From UBA6382 sp963617965 (GTDB taxonomy: Bacteria; Bacteroidota; Bacteroidia; Bacteroidales; Bacteroidaceae), in assembly GCA_963617965.1 (NCBI GenBank), contig CAVEQO010000005.1, forward strand, positions 11,262 to 75,261: DNA of 64,000 nucleotides, written 5' to 3'. Below, in pieces: positions 51,564-61,469 of the stretch. The stretch's first letter is position 1, and every line of letters starts with the position of its first letter. Below the pieces are notes generated by a model. It was not told where the DNA came from. It worked only from the letters and a program-made list of their open reading frames with translations, and ran no database searches. The position numbers and the translations under genes are program-made.

Positions 51564-52088
51564 ATGAACGAAACTCTCAGAACTCTTGAAACACGGCGCA
51601 GCGTGCGGTGTTTTGACCCCTCAAGAATGCCGGACGACACCACGCTGGAGCAAATTGTCAGAGCCGGCGAATACGCACCTACCGGCATGGGTATGCAGTC
51701 TCCGTGCATAGTGGTGGTCACCGACAAGGCCACGCGCGATCTCCTGTCACGACTCAATGCCCGGGTGATGAATACCGACCAAGACCCGTTCTACGGTGCT
51801 CCTGCGATTATGGTGGTACTGGCGAACCGCGAACGCCCCACCTACATCTACGACGGCTCTCTTGTGATGGGCAATCTCATGAACGCCGCCCACTCGCTGG
51901 AACTGGGCAGCTGCTGGATTCACCGAGCACGCGAAGTCTTCAGCTCTGACGAGGGCAAACGGTTGCTTGCCGACTGGGGTATTGAAGGAGATTACGAAGG
52001 CATAGGTCATGTGGCGTTGGGCTATGCGCTCAAAGAGCCGCAGGCTCCAAAGCCGCGCAAGGCGGACTATGCCGTCTGGATAAAATAA
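51564..52088 (+). CDS. Nitroreductase-family FMN protein
   Basis: A 174-residue family member. LRTLETRRSVRCFDPSRMPD at the N-terminus has the FMN-binding RRSVR segment, APTGMGMQSPCIVVV (about 36-50) is the second flavin segment, and SLELGSCWIHRAREVF (about 113-128) the third. It is distinct from the paralogue at 40.3 kb. The starting frame is open to 51534, but the -7 box at 51529 and the family N-terminus favour 51564. Substrate unknown. Confidence 0.88.
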   Translation: MNETLRTLETRRSVRCFDPSRMPDDTTLEQIVRAGEYAPTGMGMQSPCIVVVTDKATRDLLSRLNARVMNTDQDPFYGAPAIMVVLANRERPTYIYDGSLVMGNLMNAAHSLELGSCWIHRAREVFSSDEGKRLLADWGIEGDYEGIGHVALGYALKEPQAPKPRKADYAVWIK

Positions 52089-52249
52089 CACCCTGCCGGA
52101 GATTGCCCGGCAAGACGGCGCGGGATTTCCCCGTTGGGAGCACGGAATCCAAATTACAATCCTCACTTGCCATCGGTGCGCATTGTCAGCCGGCATACGC
52201 GCCTTTGCCGCTTGCGCATATCCAAAAAAACCAATTACCAAACACAAGG

Positions 52250-52281
52250 TTTGGATTATAGTTCTGTTTATGCTAACTTTG
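52250..52281 (+). promoter_or_regulatory. Promoter for the LptF/G-like permease and following genes
   Basis: TTTG (52250-52253) and TAACTTTG (52274-52281) are separated by 20 bases. A small inverted repeat CCAAAC/GTTTGG overlaps the -33 element and could be an operator. The rest of the 270-base gap from 52089 shows only short G+C-rich hairpins. Confidence 0.7.
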
Positions 52282-52358
52282 CATTGATATAGCAAAACTT
52301 TTGCCGATCCTGCCGGACTGGCAACCGCAGGGTACACGCATCCGGCCGACGCTTCCTT

Positions 52359-54290
52359 ATGCTTGGCATGAAGAAAATAGACATATTCATTCTCCGCAAG
52401 TTCTTCCAGCTCTTTCTGGGATGTTTTCTGATTTGCCTGTTTGTCTTCATGATGCAGTTCGTGTGGAAGCATATTGAGACAATGGTCGGCAAAGGACTCG
52501 GAATGGACGTTCTGGCACAGTTTTTCTTCTATATGGCCCTGACCCTCGTGCCGATGGCCCTGCCCATGTCGGTACTGCTGACTTCCCTGCTCACGTTCGG
52601 CAATATGGGTGAACAGCTGGAACTCACCGCCATGAAGGCTGCCGGCATACCGCTGCTGCGCATAATGCGCCCCATACTTGTCACCGCACTGATACTCACA
52701 GGAGTGTCGTTCTACTTTCAGAACAACATAAGCCCGAAAGCGCAGATGGAAATGGCACGGATGCTGTATTCCATGAAAAGTGCCTCGCCTGCGCTTGAAA
52801 TAACCGAGGGAATATTTCACAACAGCATCCCCAACGTTAACCTCTACGTAGAGCGCAAAGATGCCTCCACGGGTATGCTTTACGATGTGATAATCTACAA
52901 GATAGACAAGGGCATAGAAAACGCCCAGATCGTGGTGGCGGACTCTGCCAAGCTTGAGACAACGGCCGACAAGCACTTTCTCAAACTGTCAATCTACAGC
53001 GGCGAGCAGTTTGAAAACCTGCAGTCTTCCTCGCCGGGCGGGATGATGCAGGACAGCCATGTCCCCTACGACCGCGAAACATTCCAGAACAAAATCCTGT
53101 TCATTGATTTCAATACCGACTTTGACCTCATGAATGCGGAAGACCTCAAGAACCTTGCCGATGCAAAGTCTCTCAGGCAGCTTGTCTACGACACCGATTC
53201 CATGACTGTTCTCTACGACAGCCTCGGGCGCGCCAACTACGAGGAATTGTCCGCTCGCTTCCTGCAGACCGGCTACGGTTCAAGGCACGACTCTCTGGCA
53301 GCAGACCGGCTGGCCGTATCTGTCAATATTGACTCCCTGTTTGCAAGACTCGGCCAGACAGCACGGCTCAACGCCATGCGAAAGGCCTCGTCATCAGTTT
53401 CAGGAATGCTGACAGAACTTGAGTGGCGCTCGCCGGTCAGTCAGGACGGCTACCGCATGATAAGACGGCATGAGATAAAATGGCACGACAAGTTCGCCTC
53501 GTCACTGGCATGCCTGTTCTTCTTCTTTATCGGAGCTCCGCTCGGGGCCATCATACGCAAGGGCGGACTGGGTGTGTCAACCATCGTGTCGGTACTTATC
53601 TTCATCATCTATTACATTATCGGCGTTTCAGGCATGAAGATGGCGCGCGACGGAACATGGAACATCACCTATGGAATGTGGATAAGTACCTTTGTCATGG
53701 CACCTGTGGGAGCGTTCCTCACTTACAAGTCAAACAAGGACGCCACGCTGTGGAACGCCCTCAACAGGTTCGGCGACTTCCTCGCGGCGGTTGGCGTAAG
53801 AGCCAGACGCAACATCACCCTCAAGGAGGTTGTCATTGACACTCCCGACTACGTTGGCGATGTCGCCGGACTGCGCAGCATTACCGCACGGCTCAACAGG
53901 CTCTCCGCCACATTGAGACTCGGCAAGCTGCCCGGATATGCAGAACTGTTCTTCAGACCGCAACCCGACAACCCCCTGCCAGATGTGGCGCAACAGCTTG
54001 AACAGATCATCGATGATCTCTCCAACAGCACCGACCGCAAACTTGTATATGAGCTCAACGCATACCCCTTTGTCTACACAAAAGGGCACCTCTCGCCCAT
54101 CGGCAACAGGCGGCTCAATTGCCTGTGCGGCATAGTGGCACCGATAGGGGTTGTACTGTGGTACAGGTCTTTCCTGTTCAGGCGGCGGTTGCGCCGGGAC
54201 ATCATGCAGATCAACACCGTGAACCTGCGTGTCACGGACAGGATAGAACAGCACGGATACTATAAAGACAACGAAAAACAACAAGATTAA
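52359..54290 (+). CDS. LptF/LptG-family permease
   Basis: A 643-residue inner-membrane protein of the YjgP/YjgQ family, which extracts lipopolysaccharide for transport to the outer membrane. The N-terminal block (about 8-110) has KKIDIFILRKFFQLFLGCFLICLFVFMM and GNMGEQLELTAMKAAGIPLLRIMRP. A periplasmic beta-jellyroll follows, then three transmembrane helices (about 385-460). It is nearly twice the proteobacterial length because of an extra C-terminal region after the last of these, with a further hydrophobic segment near 590-605, as is common in Bacteroidota. An internal ATG at 52368 is an alternative start. Confidence 0.9.
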   Translation: MLGMKKIDIFILRKFFQLFLGCFLICLFVFMMQFVWKHIETMVGKGLGMDVLAQFFFYMALTLVPMALPMSVLLTSLLTFGNMGEQLELTAMKAAGIPLLRIMRPILVTALILTGVSFYFQNNISPKAQMEMARMLYSMKSASPALEITEGIFHNSIPNVNLYVERKDASTGMLYDVIIYKIDKGIENAQIVVADSAKLETTADKHFLKLSIYSGEQFENLQSSSPGGMMQDSHVPYDRETFQNKILFIDFNTDFDLMNAEDLKNLADAKSLRQLVYDTDSMTVLYDSLGRANYEELSARFLQTGYGSRHDSLAADRLAVSVNIDSLFARLGQTARLNAMRKASSSVSGMLTELEWRSPVSQDGYRMIRRHEIKWHDKFASSLACLFFFFIGAPLGAIIRKGGLGVSTIVSVLIFIIYYIIGVSGMKMARDGTWNITYGMWISTFVMAPVGAFLTYKSNKDATLWNALNRFGDFLAAVGVRARRNITLKEVVIDTPDYVGDVAGLRSITARLNRLSATLRLGKLPGYAELFFRPQPDNPLPDVAQQLEQIIDDLSNSTDRKLVYELNAYPFVYTKGHLSPIGNRRLNCLCGIVAPIGVVLWYRSFLFRRRLRRDIMQINTVNLRVTDRIEQHGYYKDNEKQQD

Positions 54291-54293
54291 GAT

Positions 54294-55508
54294 ATGGACA
54301 ACATGAAATTCAGCAGCATTGAAGACGCTGTCAAAGATTTCAAGGACGGCAAATTCCTCATAGTGGTAGACGACGAAGACCGCGAAAACGAGGGGGACTT
54401 CATCACCGCCGCCGAGCTGATCACACCCGAAAAAGTCAACTTTATGCTTAAAAACGGGCGCGGTGTGCTATGTGCCCCCGTCACCATTGACCGTTGCCGC
54501 GAACTCAACCTGCCCCATCAGGTGGAAGACAACACCTCAATGCTCGGCACGCCGTTCACCGTTACCGTCGACAAGCTTGAGGGGTGCACCACGGGGGTAA
54601 GTGCCGCAGACCGCGCCGCCACCATACGCGCGCTCGCCAATCCCGCTTCCGTGCCCGAAACTTTCGGACGGCCGGGGCATATCAACCCGCTTTACGCCCA
54701 GAACAAGGGTGTTCTGCGCCGTGCCGGACATACTGAAGCGGCCGTGGATCTGGCACGCCTCGCAGGACTGCAGCCTGCCGCAGCCCTCATCGAGATAATG
54801 AACCCCGACGGCACCATGGCACGGTTGCCGCAATTGTTCAAAGTGGCCGAAGAGTTCGGCCTCAGGATCATATCCATCAGAGACCTCATCGCCTACCGGC
54901 TCAAGGAGGAAACGATAATAGAAAAGGGGGAAACCGTAGACCTGCCCACGGAATACGGGCATTTCAGACTCACGCCGTTCCGACAGAAAAGCAACGGCTA
55001 TGAACATATCGCACTCACCAAAGGCGAATGGACTCCAGACGAAGCTGTTCTCGTCAGGGTACACTCCTCGTGCATGACCGGCGACATCTTCGGCAGTATG
55101 CGGTGCGACTGCGGCGAACAGCTCCACCGCGCCATGCGCATGATTGAGAAAGAAGGCAAAGGCGTGGTGCTCTACCTCAACCAGGAAGGGCGCGGCATCG
55201 GTCTGATGGCCAAGATAGCGGCCTACAAACTGCAGGAGCAGGGACTCGATACCGTTGATGCCAACACCCATCTGGGCTATGATCCCGATGAGCGCGACTA
55301 TGGCGTGGGAGCACAGATTCTGCGCGAGATAGGAATCGGCAAGATGCGGCTGATAACCAACAACCCGACCAAGAGGGCCGGACTTGACGGGTTCGGGCTT
55401 GAGATAGTGGAGAACGTGCCTATCGAGATTACACCCAACAAGTACAACGAGGCATACCTGCGCACAAAGGAGAAGCGCATGGGACACAAACTCCATTTCA
55501 GAAAATAA
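54294..55508 (+). CDS. ribBA: Bifunctional DHBP synthase/GTP cyclohydrolase II
   Basis: Makes the two riboflavin precursors from ribulose 5-phosphate and GTP. The 404-residue protein has the RibB domain at about 1-205, with VVDDEDRENEGDF and RAGHTEAAVDLARLAG. The RibA domain (about 210-400) has the zinc-binding HSSCMTGDIFGSMRCDCGEQ and the NQEGRGIGLM substrate loop. It starts 3 bases after the permease stop. Confidence 0.96.
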   Translation: MDNMKFSSIEDAVKDFKDGKFLIVVDDEDRENEGDFITAAELITPEKVNFMLKNGRGVLCAPVTIDRCRELNLPHQVEDNTSMLGTPFTVTVDKLEGCTTGVSAADRAATIRALANPASVPETFGRPGHINPLYAQNKGVLRRAGHTEAAVDLARLAGLQPAAALIEIMNPDGTMARLPQLFKVAEEFGLRIISIRDLIAYRLKEETIIEKGETVDLPTEYGHFRLTPFRQKSNGYEHIALTKGEWTPDEAVLVRVHSSCMTGDIFGSMRCDCGEQLHRAMRMIEKEGKGVVLYLNQEGRGIGLMAKIAAYKLQEQGLDTVDANTHLGYDPDERDYGVGAQILREIGIGKMRLITNNPTKRAGLDGFGLEIVENVPIEITPNKYNEAYLRTKEKRMGHKLHFRK

Positions 55509-55565
55509 AATCCTCCGGGAAAACCGGAACAGACATTGCAAACAACTACAAAACAACCATCAACT

Positions 55566-56291
55566 ATGAACAACTACTACAACCGCCCCGATGACATCAC
55601 AATCGATGATGTTCGTTCGCAGAGTGCCTTCGCCGCCCTTATGCGCAAGGTATACGTATGGATGACACTGGCCATGGTAGTGACAGGTCTTACCGCCTAC
55701 TACGTGGCTTCCGATCCCGACCTCGTCTACAAGATTTTTGCACAGAGCAGTGCCCCGATGTGGATTCTGATTATTGCCGAACTGGGTCTCGTGATGGTCA
55801 TATCGTCTGCCATCAACCGCCTTTCATTTGCCACAGCCGGACTTCTCTTCATTGTCTATTCCGTGCTTAACGGAGTGACCCTGTCCGTCATCTTCCTCGC
55901 CTATACCCTCAGCAGTATCGCCACCACGTTTTTTGTGACGGCGGGCACTTTCGGTGCGATGAGCGTCTTCGGCTATGTCACCCGCCGCAACCTTTCCGGA
56001 ATGGGCAGGCTTCTCTTTATGGCACTCATCGGTCTCATAATCGCCACCGTAGTCAACATCTTCGTCAAAAGCACCGGACTTCAAGCCATTCTCAACTATG
56101 TGGGTGTACTGGTCTTTGTGGGACTGACAGCCTACGACACGCAGAAGATCAAACTGATGTTCCAGCAGACGGGCGGCGAAATCAACGAAGCCACACAGAA
56201 ACTTGCCCTCCTCGGCAGTCTCACGCTGTACCTTGACTTCATCAACCTCTTCCTTTACCTGCTCCGTCTGCTGGGCGACAGGAGAGGATAA
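55566..56291 (+). CDS. Bax inhibitor-1/YccA-family membrane protein
   Basis: A 241-residue integral membrane protein with seven hydrophobic helices and the family features: FAALMRKVYVWMTLAMVVTGLTAYYV near the start and VGLTAYDTQKIKLMF (about 188-202), with the paired Asp region lining the proposed ion path. Relatives act as pH-sensitive calcium leak channels or protect membrane proteases; no specific role can be given. The frame opens at 55536, but the ATG at 55566 fits better. Confidence 0.9.
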   Translation: MNNYYNRPDDITIDDVRSQSAFAALMRKVYVWMTLAMVVTGLTAYYVASDPDLVYKIFAQSSAPMWILIIAELGLVMVISSAINRLSFATAGLLFIVYSVLNGVTLSVIFLAYTLSSIATTFFVTAGTFGAMSVFGYVTRRNLSGMGRLLFMALIGLIIATVVNIFVKSTGLQAILNYVGVLVFVGLTAYDTQKIKLMFQQTGGEINEATQKLALLGSLTLYLDFINLFLYLLRLLGDRRG

Positions 56292-56362
56292 CGCAGACAA
56301 GGGCGGCCGCCGTGCGGACACACACGGTTACGCATACACCAACACAACAAACAACCATAAAC

Positions 56363-57553
56363 ATGAAACTATCAGAAAGACTGAACAGGCTTGAGCCTTC
56401 CGCCACATTGGCAATGTCCCAAAAAAGCTCCGAACTCAAAGCACAGGGCGTTGATGTCATCAACCTCTCCGTGGGCGAGCCGGATTTCAACACCCCCGAC
56501 AGTATCAAAAACGCCGCCAAGCAGGCCGTTGACGACAACTATTCGAAATACTCTCCTGTGCCGGGCTACCCTGTCCTGCGCCAGGCCATAGCCGACAAGC
56601 TCAAGAACGAGAACGGCCTTGAATACTCCGTTTCGCAGATTCTGTGCAGCAACGGCGCAAAACAGAGTGTGTGCAACACCATCATGGCACTTGTGGACAA
56701 GGGCGACGAAGTCATCGTTCCCGCCCCGTATTGGGTAAGCTACACACAGATGGTCAAGCTCGCCGACGGAATCCCGGTAATCGTCTATGCCGGCATAGAC
56801 CAGAAATTCAAGATTACCCCGGCGCAGCTCGAAGCGGCCATCACCCCCAAGACCAGGGTTCTCATCCTGTGCTCGCCCAGCAACCCTACCGGTGCCGTCT
56901 ACAGCAAGGAGGAACTCGCAGCACTTGCGGAAGTGATACTGCGCCACGAAGACATCATCGTTATCTCCGATGAAATCTATGAGCATATCAACTATGTCGG
57001 CACCCACGCATCCATAGCACAGGTTCCCGGCATGAAAGAACGCACCGTCATTGTCAACGGTGTCAGCAAGGCCTATGCAATGACGGGATGGCGCATCGGC
57101 TTCATCGCCGCCCCCGAATGGATTGTGAAAGGGTGCAACAAGCTTCAGGGACAATACACTTCGGGGCCGTGCTCCGTAAGCCAGATTGCCGCAGCCGACG
57201 CGTTCAGCGGCGACCAGCAGTGTGTGGAGGACATGCGCAAGGCTTTTGAGCGGCGCAAGAATCTCATCGTGAAACTATGCCGGGAAACTCCCGGATTTGA
57301 AATCAGCGAGCCGGAGGGTGCCTTCTATGTGTTCCCCAAGGTCAGCAGCTATTTCGGCAAAAGATACAACGGCGAAGTTATCAAGGACAACATGGATCTC
57401 GCCATGTTCCTGCTCAATGTGGCCCATGTGGCCACCGTGGGCGGCGGAGCTTTTGGAGATCCCGAATGTCTACGCATGAGCTACGCCACATCCGACGGAA
57501 ACATCACCGAGGCCATGCGCCGCATAAACGAAGCTCTCGCACTTTTGAAATAA
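56363..57553 (+). CDS. aspC: Aspartate aminotransferase, class I subgroup Ib
   Basis: Interconverts aspartate and 2-oxoglutarate with oxaloacetate and glutamate. The 396-residue PLP enzyme has NLSVGEPDFNTP (about 33-44), LCSPSNPTGAVYSKEEL (about 168-184), SDEIYEHINY with the PLP-contacting Asp, and the Schiff-base Lys in NGVSKAYAMTGWRIGF (about 230-245). An intrinsic terminator follows. Confidence 0.92.
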   Translation: MKLSERLNRLEPSATLAMSQKSSELKAQGVDVINLSVGEPDFNTPDSIKNAAKQAVDDNYSKYSPVPGYPVLRQAIADKLKNENGLEYSVSQILCSNGAKQSVCNTIMALVDKGDEVIVPAPYWVSYTQMVKLADGIPVIVYAGIDQKFKITPAQLEAAITPKTRVLILCSPSNPTGAVYSKEELAALAEVILRHEDIIVISDEIYEHINYVGTHASIAQVPGMKERTVIVNGVSKAYAMTGWRIGFIAAPEWIVKGCNKLQGQYTSGPCSVSQIAAADAFSGDQQCVEDMRKAFERRKNLIVKLCRETPGFEISEPEGAFYVFPKVSSYFGKRYNGEVIKDNMDLAMFLLNVAHVATVGGGAFGDPECLRMSYATSDGNITEAMRRINEALALLK

Positions 57554-57564
57554 AGCGACAGCTT

Positions 57565-57606
57565 GCCGGAAAAAGATATTCGGTGTCTTTTTCCGGCTTT
57601 TTTTTT
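57565..57606 (+). terminator. Intrinsic terminator after aspC
   Basis: GCCGGAAAAAGA pairs exactly with TCTTTTTCCGGC across a 9-base loop and is followed by nine T residues. The T-tract doubles as the -33 region of the next promoter. Confidence 0.92.
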
Positions 57607-57634
57607 GCAATCTTGTCTTATTGCATTACCTTTG
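57604..57634 (+). promoter_or_regulatory. Promoter for the C10 protease gene
   Basis: TTTG (57604-57607) and TACCTTTG (57627-57634) are separated by 19 bases, with the start codon 29 bases downstream. The -33 box is part of the aspC terminator T-tract, so the two signals overlap. Confidence 0.75.
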
Positions 57635-57663
57635 CCGTACGTAAACTTTTAATATCCAATATC

Positions 57664-60600
57664 ATGAGCACTGCCATCAGGACACTGTCACTATGCACGG
57701 CTCTGCTATGTCTTGTCTTTGCAACGAAGGCACAGCAACGCAGCATTGAAAACGTGATAAGCATCATCGAGAACACCGCACCGCAACTGCTGCGCGACGG
57801 GCAGAACGCGTTCAAGAGCAAGTCGTTCGGCCAGAAAAAGGAAATGATTGTTGCGTCAAGCAAGATAAAAAGCCTTGAGTCACTATACACCGGCGGACAG
57901 GACGAAGCTTTTTATGTCTACAACGCCAGTGGCGGCGGCTTCATGATAGTGTCGGCCGACGAGCGTATGCAGCCGGTTTTGGGATATGCCGACAACGGCT
58001 CGTTCAACACCGACAGCCTGCCGCCAAATGTCAAGGCTTGGATGGCAGGATACGTTGCGGAAGCCAATAGGCCGACCGTAGATACCCCTGCCGCCACAAC
58101 GGCGGGCTCTGCCCGCTCCAAAGGCTTTTCCGCCGCAAGCACCAGTGTCGGGCCGCTTGTTACCTCGGAGTGGGGACAGAGATACCCGTATAACGAACTG
58201 TGTCCCACCCTATCCTCCGGACAGAAAGCCGTAACGGGATGTGTGGCCACAGTCATGGCACAGGTGATGTACTACTACAAAAGCCCGACCGTAGGCCAGG
58301 GGACAAACTCATACACCACCGCAACCAACCGGATTGAAATGACCCGCGATTTCGGGGCTGTCCCGTTCAGCTGGAGCCTCATGAAAGATTCTTATTCCAG
58401 CAGCGAGGACGACGAGACGGTACAGGCCATTGCCAATCTGATGCTGTCGTGCGGAGTGGCGGCCAACATGGACTACGATACGGAAAGTGGTTCCTCTCTC
58501 AACAACCTGATGTCAGGGTTTCTTGCATACTTCGGCTACGACAGCGACATGGCCTTGGTGTCCAAGGACTATATGCCCGTTGACGACTGGCACTCCCTGC
58601 TGCTCGCCCAGCTTGACAACCGGTGTCCGCTGCCGATAAGCGCGACCTCTGTCAAAGGCTACGGACACGCTTTCCTAATAGACGGCTACCGCTTTGACGG
58701 CGACGACTACCCGTATTACCATGTCAACTGGGGATGGAACGGACAGGACAACGGCTATTTCCTCATGTCAGACATGACTCCGTCAAGCTATGCGGACGAC
58801 ACGTTCTGCCGGGGACTGGAAGTGGTCATCAATGCCAAGCCCGACAACGGCACGGAAGAACTGCAGAGTTTCCTGCAGGCTGTCTCACTCACGCCATCCG
58901 CCCAATCGGTAGACCTCACCCAAAACGAGAAACTGAGCTTCAGTCTCGGAGATCTCATCAACCACAGTTGCAGGACATTCAACGGGAGTCTGGTTGTCAG
59001 CCTGAAAGATAAAGACGGCAGCAGCACAGACGTGTTCAGCATGTCCGTTAACAATCTGACCCCCCACTACTATATCCCTGCACACACGATACAGTGCGAC
59101 ATTCCCTCTGCCGTGAAATCGGGCGACTACACAGTTGAGGTCTATGCCATTCCGCAAGGAAGCTCCACGCGCGGTCCCGTAACCATAGGCAATGACCCCG
59201 GTACCATAAGCATCACCAATGCCGAAAACATTTTCTTCCCCAGCGTCATGACACAGGACATACACGTTGAAGACAACGGTTCCAACAACATGACCCTCAC
59301 GGCATATACCATAATGAATGCCAGGAAAGACACCGATTTCAGCGGCTCGCTGCAAATGGCTGTAGCAGACTACACAGGCAGTCTCGTCACCACTTTCGGC
59401 GATGTCCGGTCTATCAGCAGCGGCCTGTCTTATCTCGCTTACTATACTGACGATTTCATTTTCAGCGGCACGCTGCCCACCACCATACAAGACGGAGCTT
59501 ACAGGCTCTGCCTGGGTGCAAACCAGTCTGGCTACTCCAACTGGAGTTACGTGCAGAAATACACACTGGACGGTGGGTACATATCAGAACTCGGACTTGA
59601 CGCATTCACCAAATTCTGGGTACACGATGGCAAGGCTGTGTTCAGTGCGCCGTTCGCTGCCGGCGACGTGAACCACGACGGTTACATCGATATCACAGAC
59701 CTCAGCAAACTGGCCAGACTCAGTGGCAGCGGCTACACCACAAAGGATCTCACATTCTGGTCTGCCGACCTCAACGAAGACGGCATACTTGACAGCACCG
59801 ATGTTACGGCACTGGCAACCAGCGTCCTCAACGCCACAGACTTCAAGGACAACAGCAGTGCCGGCGAACTGCTCACTGCCGAAATAATAGAGCACTGCGG
59901 CACGCCCTACCTTATTATTGGTCTGAACAACCCTGCAAACCAGTTCAATGCGCTGCAGTTTGACATTGAATTTCCCGTAGGCCTGGAGACAGCAGACGGT
60001 GCGGCACTCACATTCTCCTCGCGGGCGGCGAACCACTCCGGCACCGTAAGCAACAAAAGGGTACTCATATTCAGCCCGTCCGACGACAGTTTCACCGGAA
60101 CGGAAGGTGCCATCGCCTATTTCCCGCTCAAATTCATCGACGGCGAAACTCTTGATGGAACGACGCTCTCCCTGCGCAACATCGTGCTGTCAGACTCAAT
60201 GGAGTGTCAAGCCGTCAGCGCAGACAACGTGACCGTCGACCTGCAGGAAAGCCTTCCGGGGCTTGCCGGCGCAATTGCCAAGGTTGACGCCTATCCGCGC
60301 GGCGACAAACTCGGACAGTACCACGCCGACGAATCGTTCGACAAAGCCCTTGAGGAAGCAAGGACACTGGCCAGTACCACCGATGCCGACATTCTCAAGG
60401 TGAAAGATGCCATCGCCGCCATCTCCACGGACAATATGGTAATCAACACTCCCTCCGAGGGACAGTTCATACACATCAAGGACAGTGAGGGCAACTACAT
60501 GACCTGCCGCAACACCGGTGACAACCGCATTGAGTTCAGCTCCGCAAAAGACGAAGCCACCGTCTTCTGCTACTACGGCGGCAACCGTCTTGTGGCATAC

Positions 60601-61407
60601 CAGACGGGATTCTTTGCCGGCAATACCGGCGGCACGGACTACTGTCCCGTCAACACTACCGAAGTGACCGATGACAACGCATCGCTGTATTACGGCTTCG
60701 TTTCGTCTCCTGTCAGCATAGGCAAATACCTCGTTGCCTTCGGCGACGGCACACACTATATGTCCGCAGGCGGCAACGCCGGCACATTCAGCAGCCCATC
60801 CGACCTTACCGACACAAGCTACGGCTTCACCCTTGAGGAGACCGATGCCGTTCCGGTTACGATAAGCAGCGAAGGCATGTCCACGCTCTTCTCGCCCGTG
60901 CCTCTGGAAATTCCCGCAAGCGTCAAGGCCTACGCCGGCCAGTACAGCAGCGAAGACAACACCATCAGACTGACAGCCCTCTACAGCGTGATACCGGCCA
61001 ACACGGGTGTGCTGCTTGAAGGCGAACCCAACACCGTATGCACCCTTGCTCCAGCCACCGCATCCGCTGAAACCACCGCCAGTTGCCTTGCCGGTTCCGT
61101 GCCGGCCATATCCAACACGGCTGATGCCTACACCCTGCAGGTGGTAGACGGACGCCTTGGCTTCTTCCGCTATACCGGCACCACGCTCTGCGGTTTCAAG
61201 GCCTACTTCCCTGCCGGCAGTGCCAGCCCGTCCGCAGTAGCCGGCAAGGGATTCGTCATAGTCAAGGACGGTGATGATGCCGATGGCATACACGGTATAG
61301 CTGCACCTGCCGGAAACGGCATTGTGTATGACCTGTCGGGCAAGGCCGTGGCTTCGCCTGTCAAGGGAGGCATATATGTCATTGACGGGAAAAAAATCAG
61401 GAAATGA
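57664..61407 (+). CDS. Secreted C10 (streptopain-like) cysteine protease with dockerin-like and cohesin-like modules
   Basis: A 1247-residue secreted protease. Residues 1-23 are a signal peptide; a propeptide with FYVYNASGGGFMIVSADERMQPVLGY follows. The C10 catalytic domain has Cys193 in AVTGCVATVMAQVMYYY and His335 in GYGHAFLIDGY, then YHVNWGWNGQDNGYF. Beta-rich regions follow. A dockerin-like pair of calcium loops (about 667-730, GDVNHDGYIDITD and ADLNEDGILDSTD) precedes a cohesin-like segment (about 745-865, NQFNALQFDIEFPVGLETADG). The C-terminus has VYDLSGKAV and GGIYVIDGKKIRK, a type IX-like tail. The longer frame from 57466 lies inside aspC. Likely degrades host or dietary protein. Confidence 0.9.
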   Translation: MSTAIRTLSLCTALLCLVFATKAQQRSIENVISIIENTAPQLLRDGQNAFKSKSFGQKKEMIVASSKIKSLESLYTGGQDEAFYVYNASGGGFMIVSADERMQPVLGYADNGSFNTDSLPPNVKAWMAGYVAEANRPTVDTPAATTAGSARSKGFSAASTSVGPLVTSEWGQRYPYNELCPTLSSGQKAVTGCVATVMAQVMYYYKSPTVGQGTNSYTTATNRIEMTRDFGAVPFSWSLMKDSYSSSEDDETVQAIANLMLSCGVAANMDYDTESGSSLNNLMSGFLAYFGYDSDMALVSKDYMPVDDWHSLLLAQLDNRCPLPISATSVKGYGHAFLIDGYRFDGDDYPYYHVNWGWNGQDNGYFLMSDMTPSSYADDTFCRGLEVVINAKPDNGTEELQSFLQAVSLTPSAQSVDLTQNEKLSFSLGDLINHSCRTFNGSLVVSLKDKDGSSTDVFSMSVNNLTPHYYIPAHTIQCDIPSAVKSGDYTVEVYAIPQGSSTRGPVTIGNDPGTISITNAENIFFPSVMTQDIHVEDNGSNNMTLTAYTIMNARKDTDFSGSLQMAVADYTGSLVTTFGDVRSISSGLSYLAYYTDDFIFSGTLPTTIQDGAYRLCLGANQSGYSNWSYVQKYTLDGGYISELGLDAFTKFWVHDGKAVFSAPFAAGDVNHDGYIDITDLSKLARLSGSGYTTKDLTFWSADLNEDGILDSTDVTALATSVLNATDFKDNSSAGELLTAEIIEHCGTPYLIIGLNNPANQFNALQFDIEFPVGLETADGAALTFSSRAANHSGTVSNKRVLIFSPSDDSFTGTEGAIAYFPLKFIDGETLDGTTLSLRNIVLSDSMECQAVSADNVTVDLQESLPGLAGAIAKVDAYPRGDKLGQYHADESFDKALEEARTLASTTDADILKVKDAIAAISTDNMVINTPSEGQFIHIKDSEGNYMTCRNTGDNRIEFSSAKDEATVFCYYGGNRLVAYQTGFFAGNTGGTDYCPVNTTEVTDDNASLYYGFVSSPVSIGKYLVAFGDGTHYMSAGGNAGTFSSPSDLTDTSYGFTLEETDAVPVTISSEGMSTLFSPVPLEIPASVKAYAGQYSSEDNTIRLTALYSVIPANTGVLLEGEPNTVCTLAPATASAETTASCLAGSVPAISNTADAYTLQVVDGRLGFFRYTGTTLCGFKAYFPAGSASPSAVAGKGFVIVKDGDDADGIHGIAAPAGNGIVYDLSGKAVASPVKGGIYVIDGKKIRK

Positions 61408-61420
61408 CCTGCGTCATACG

Positions 61421-61469
61421 CTCACGGAAAAGGGGTTTCCCGCATGGCGGGAAACCCCTTTTCCGTGAG
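61421..61469. terminator. Perfect 23-bp hairpin abutting the tRNA-Met 3' end
   Basis: CTCACGGAAAAGGGGTTTCC plus CGC (61421-61443) is exactly complementary to 61447-61469 with a 3-base loop. It begins 13 bases after the protease stop and ends at the base next to the tRNA discriminator. It may end transcription from both sides, although the T-run is inside the stem. Confidence 0.75.

Noticed and set aside
60196..61293. A 365-codon minus-strand frame opposite the C10 protease
   Set aside because: Gly/Val/Ala-rich composition typical of an antisense shadow; the plus-strand protein has recognisable domains throughout.
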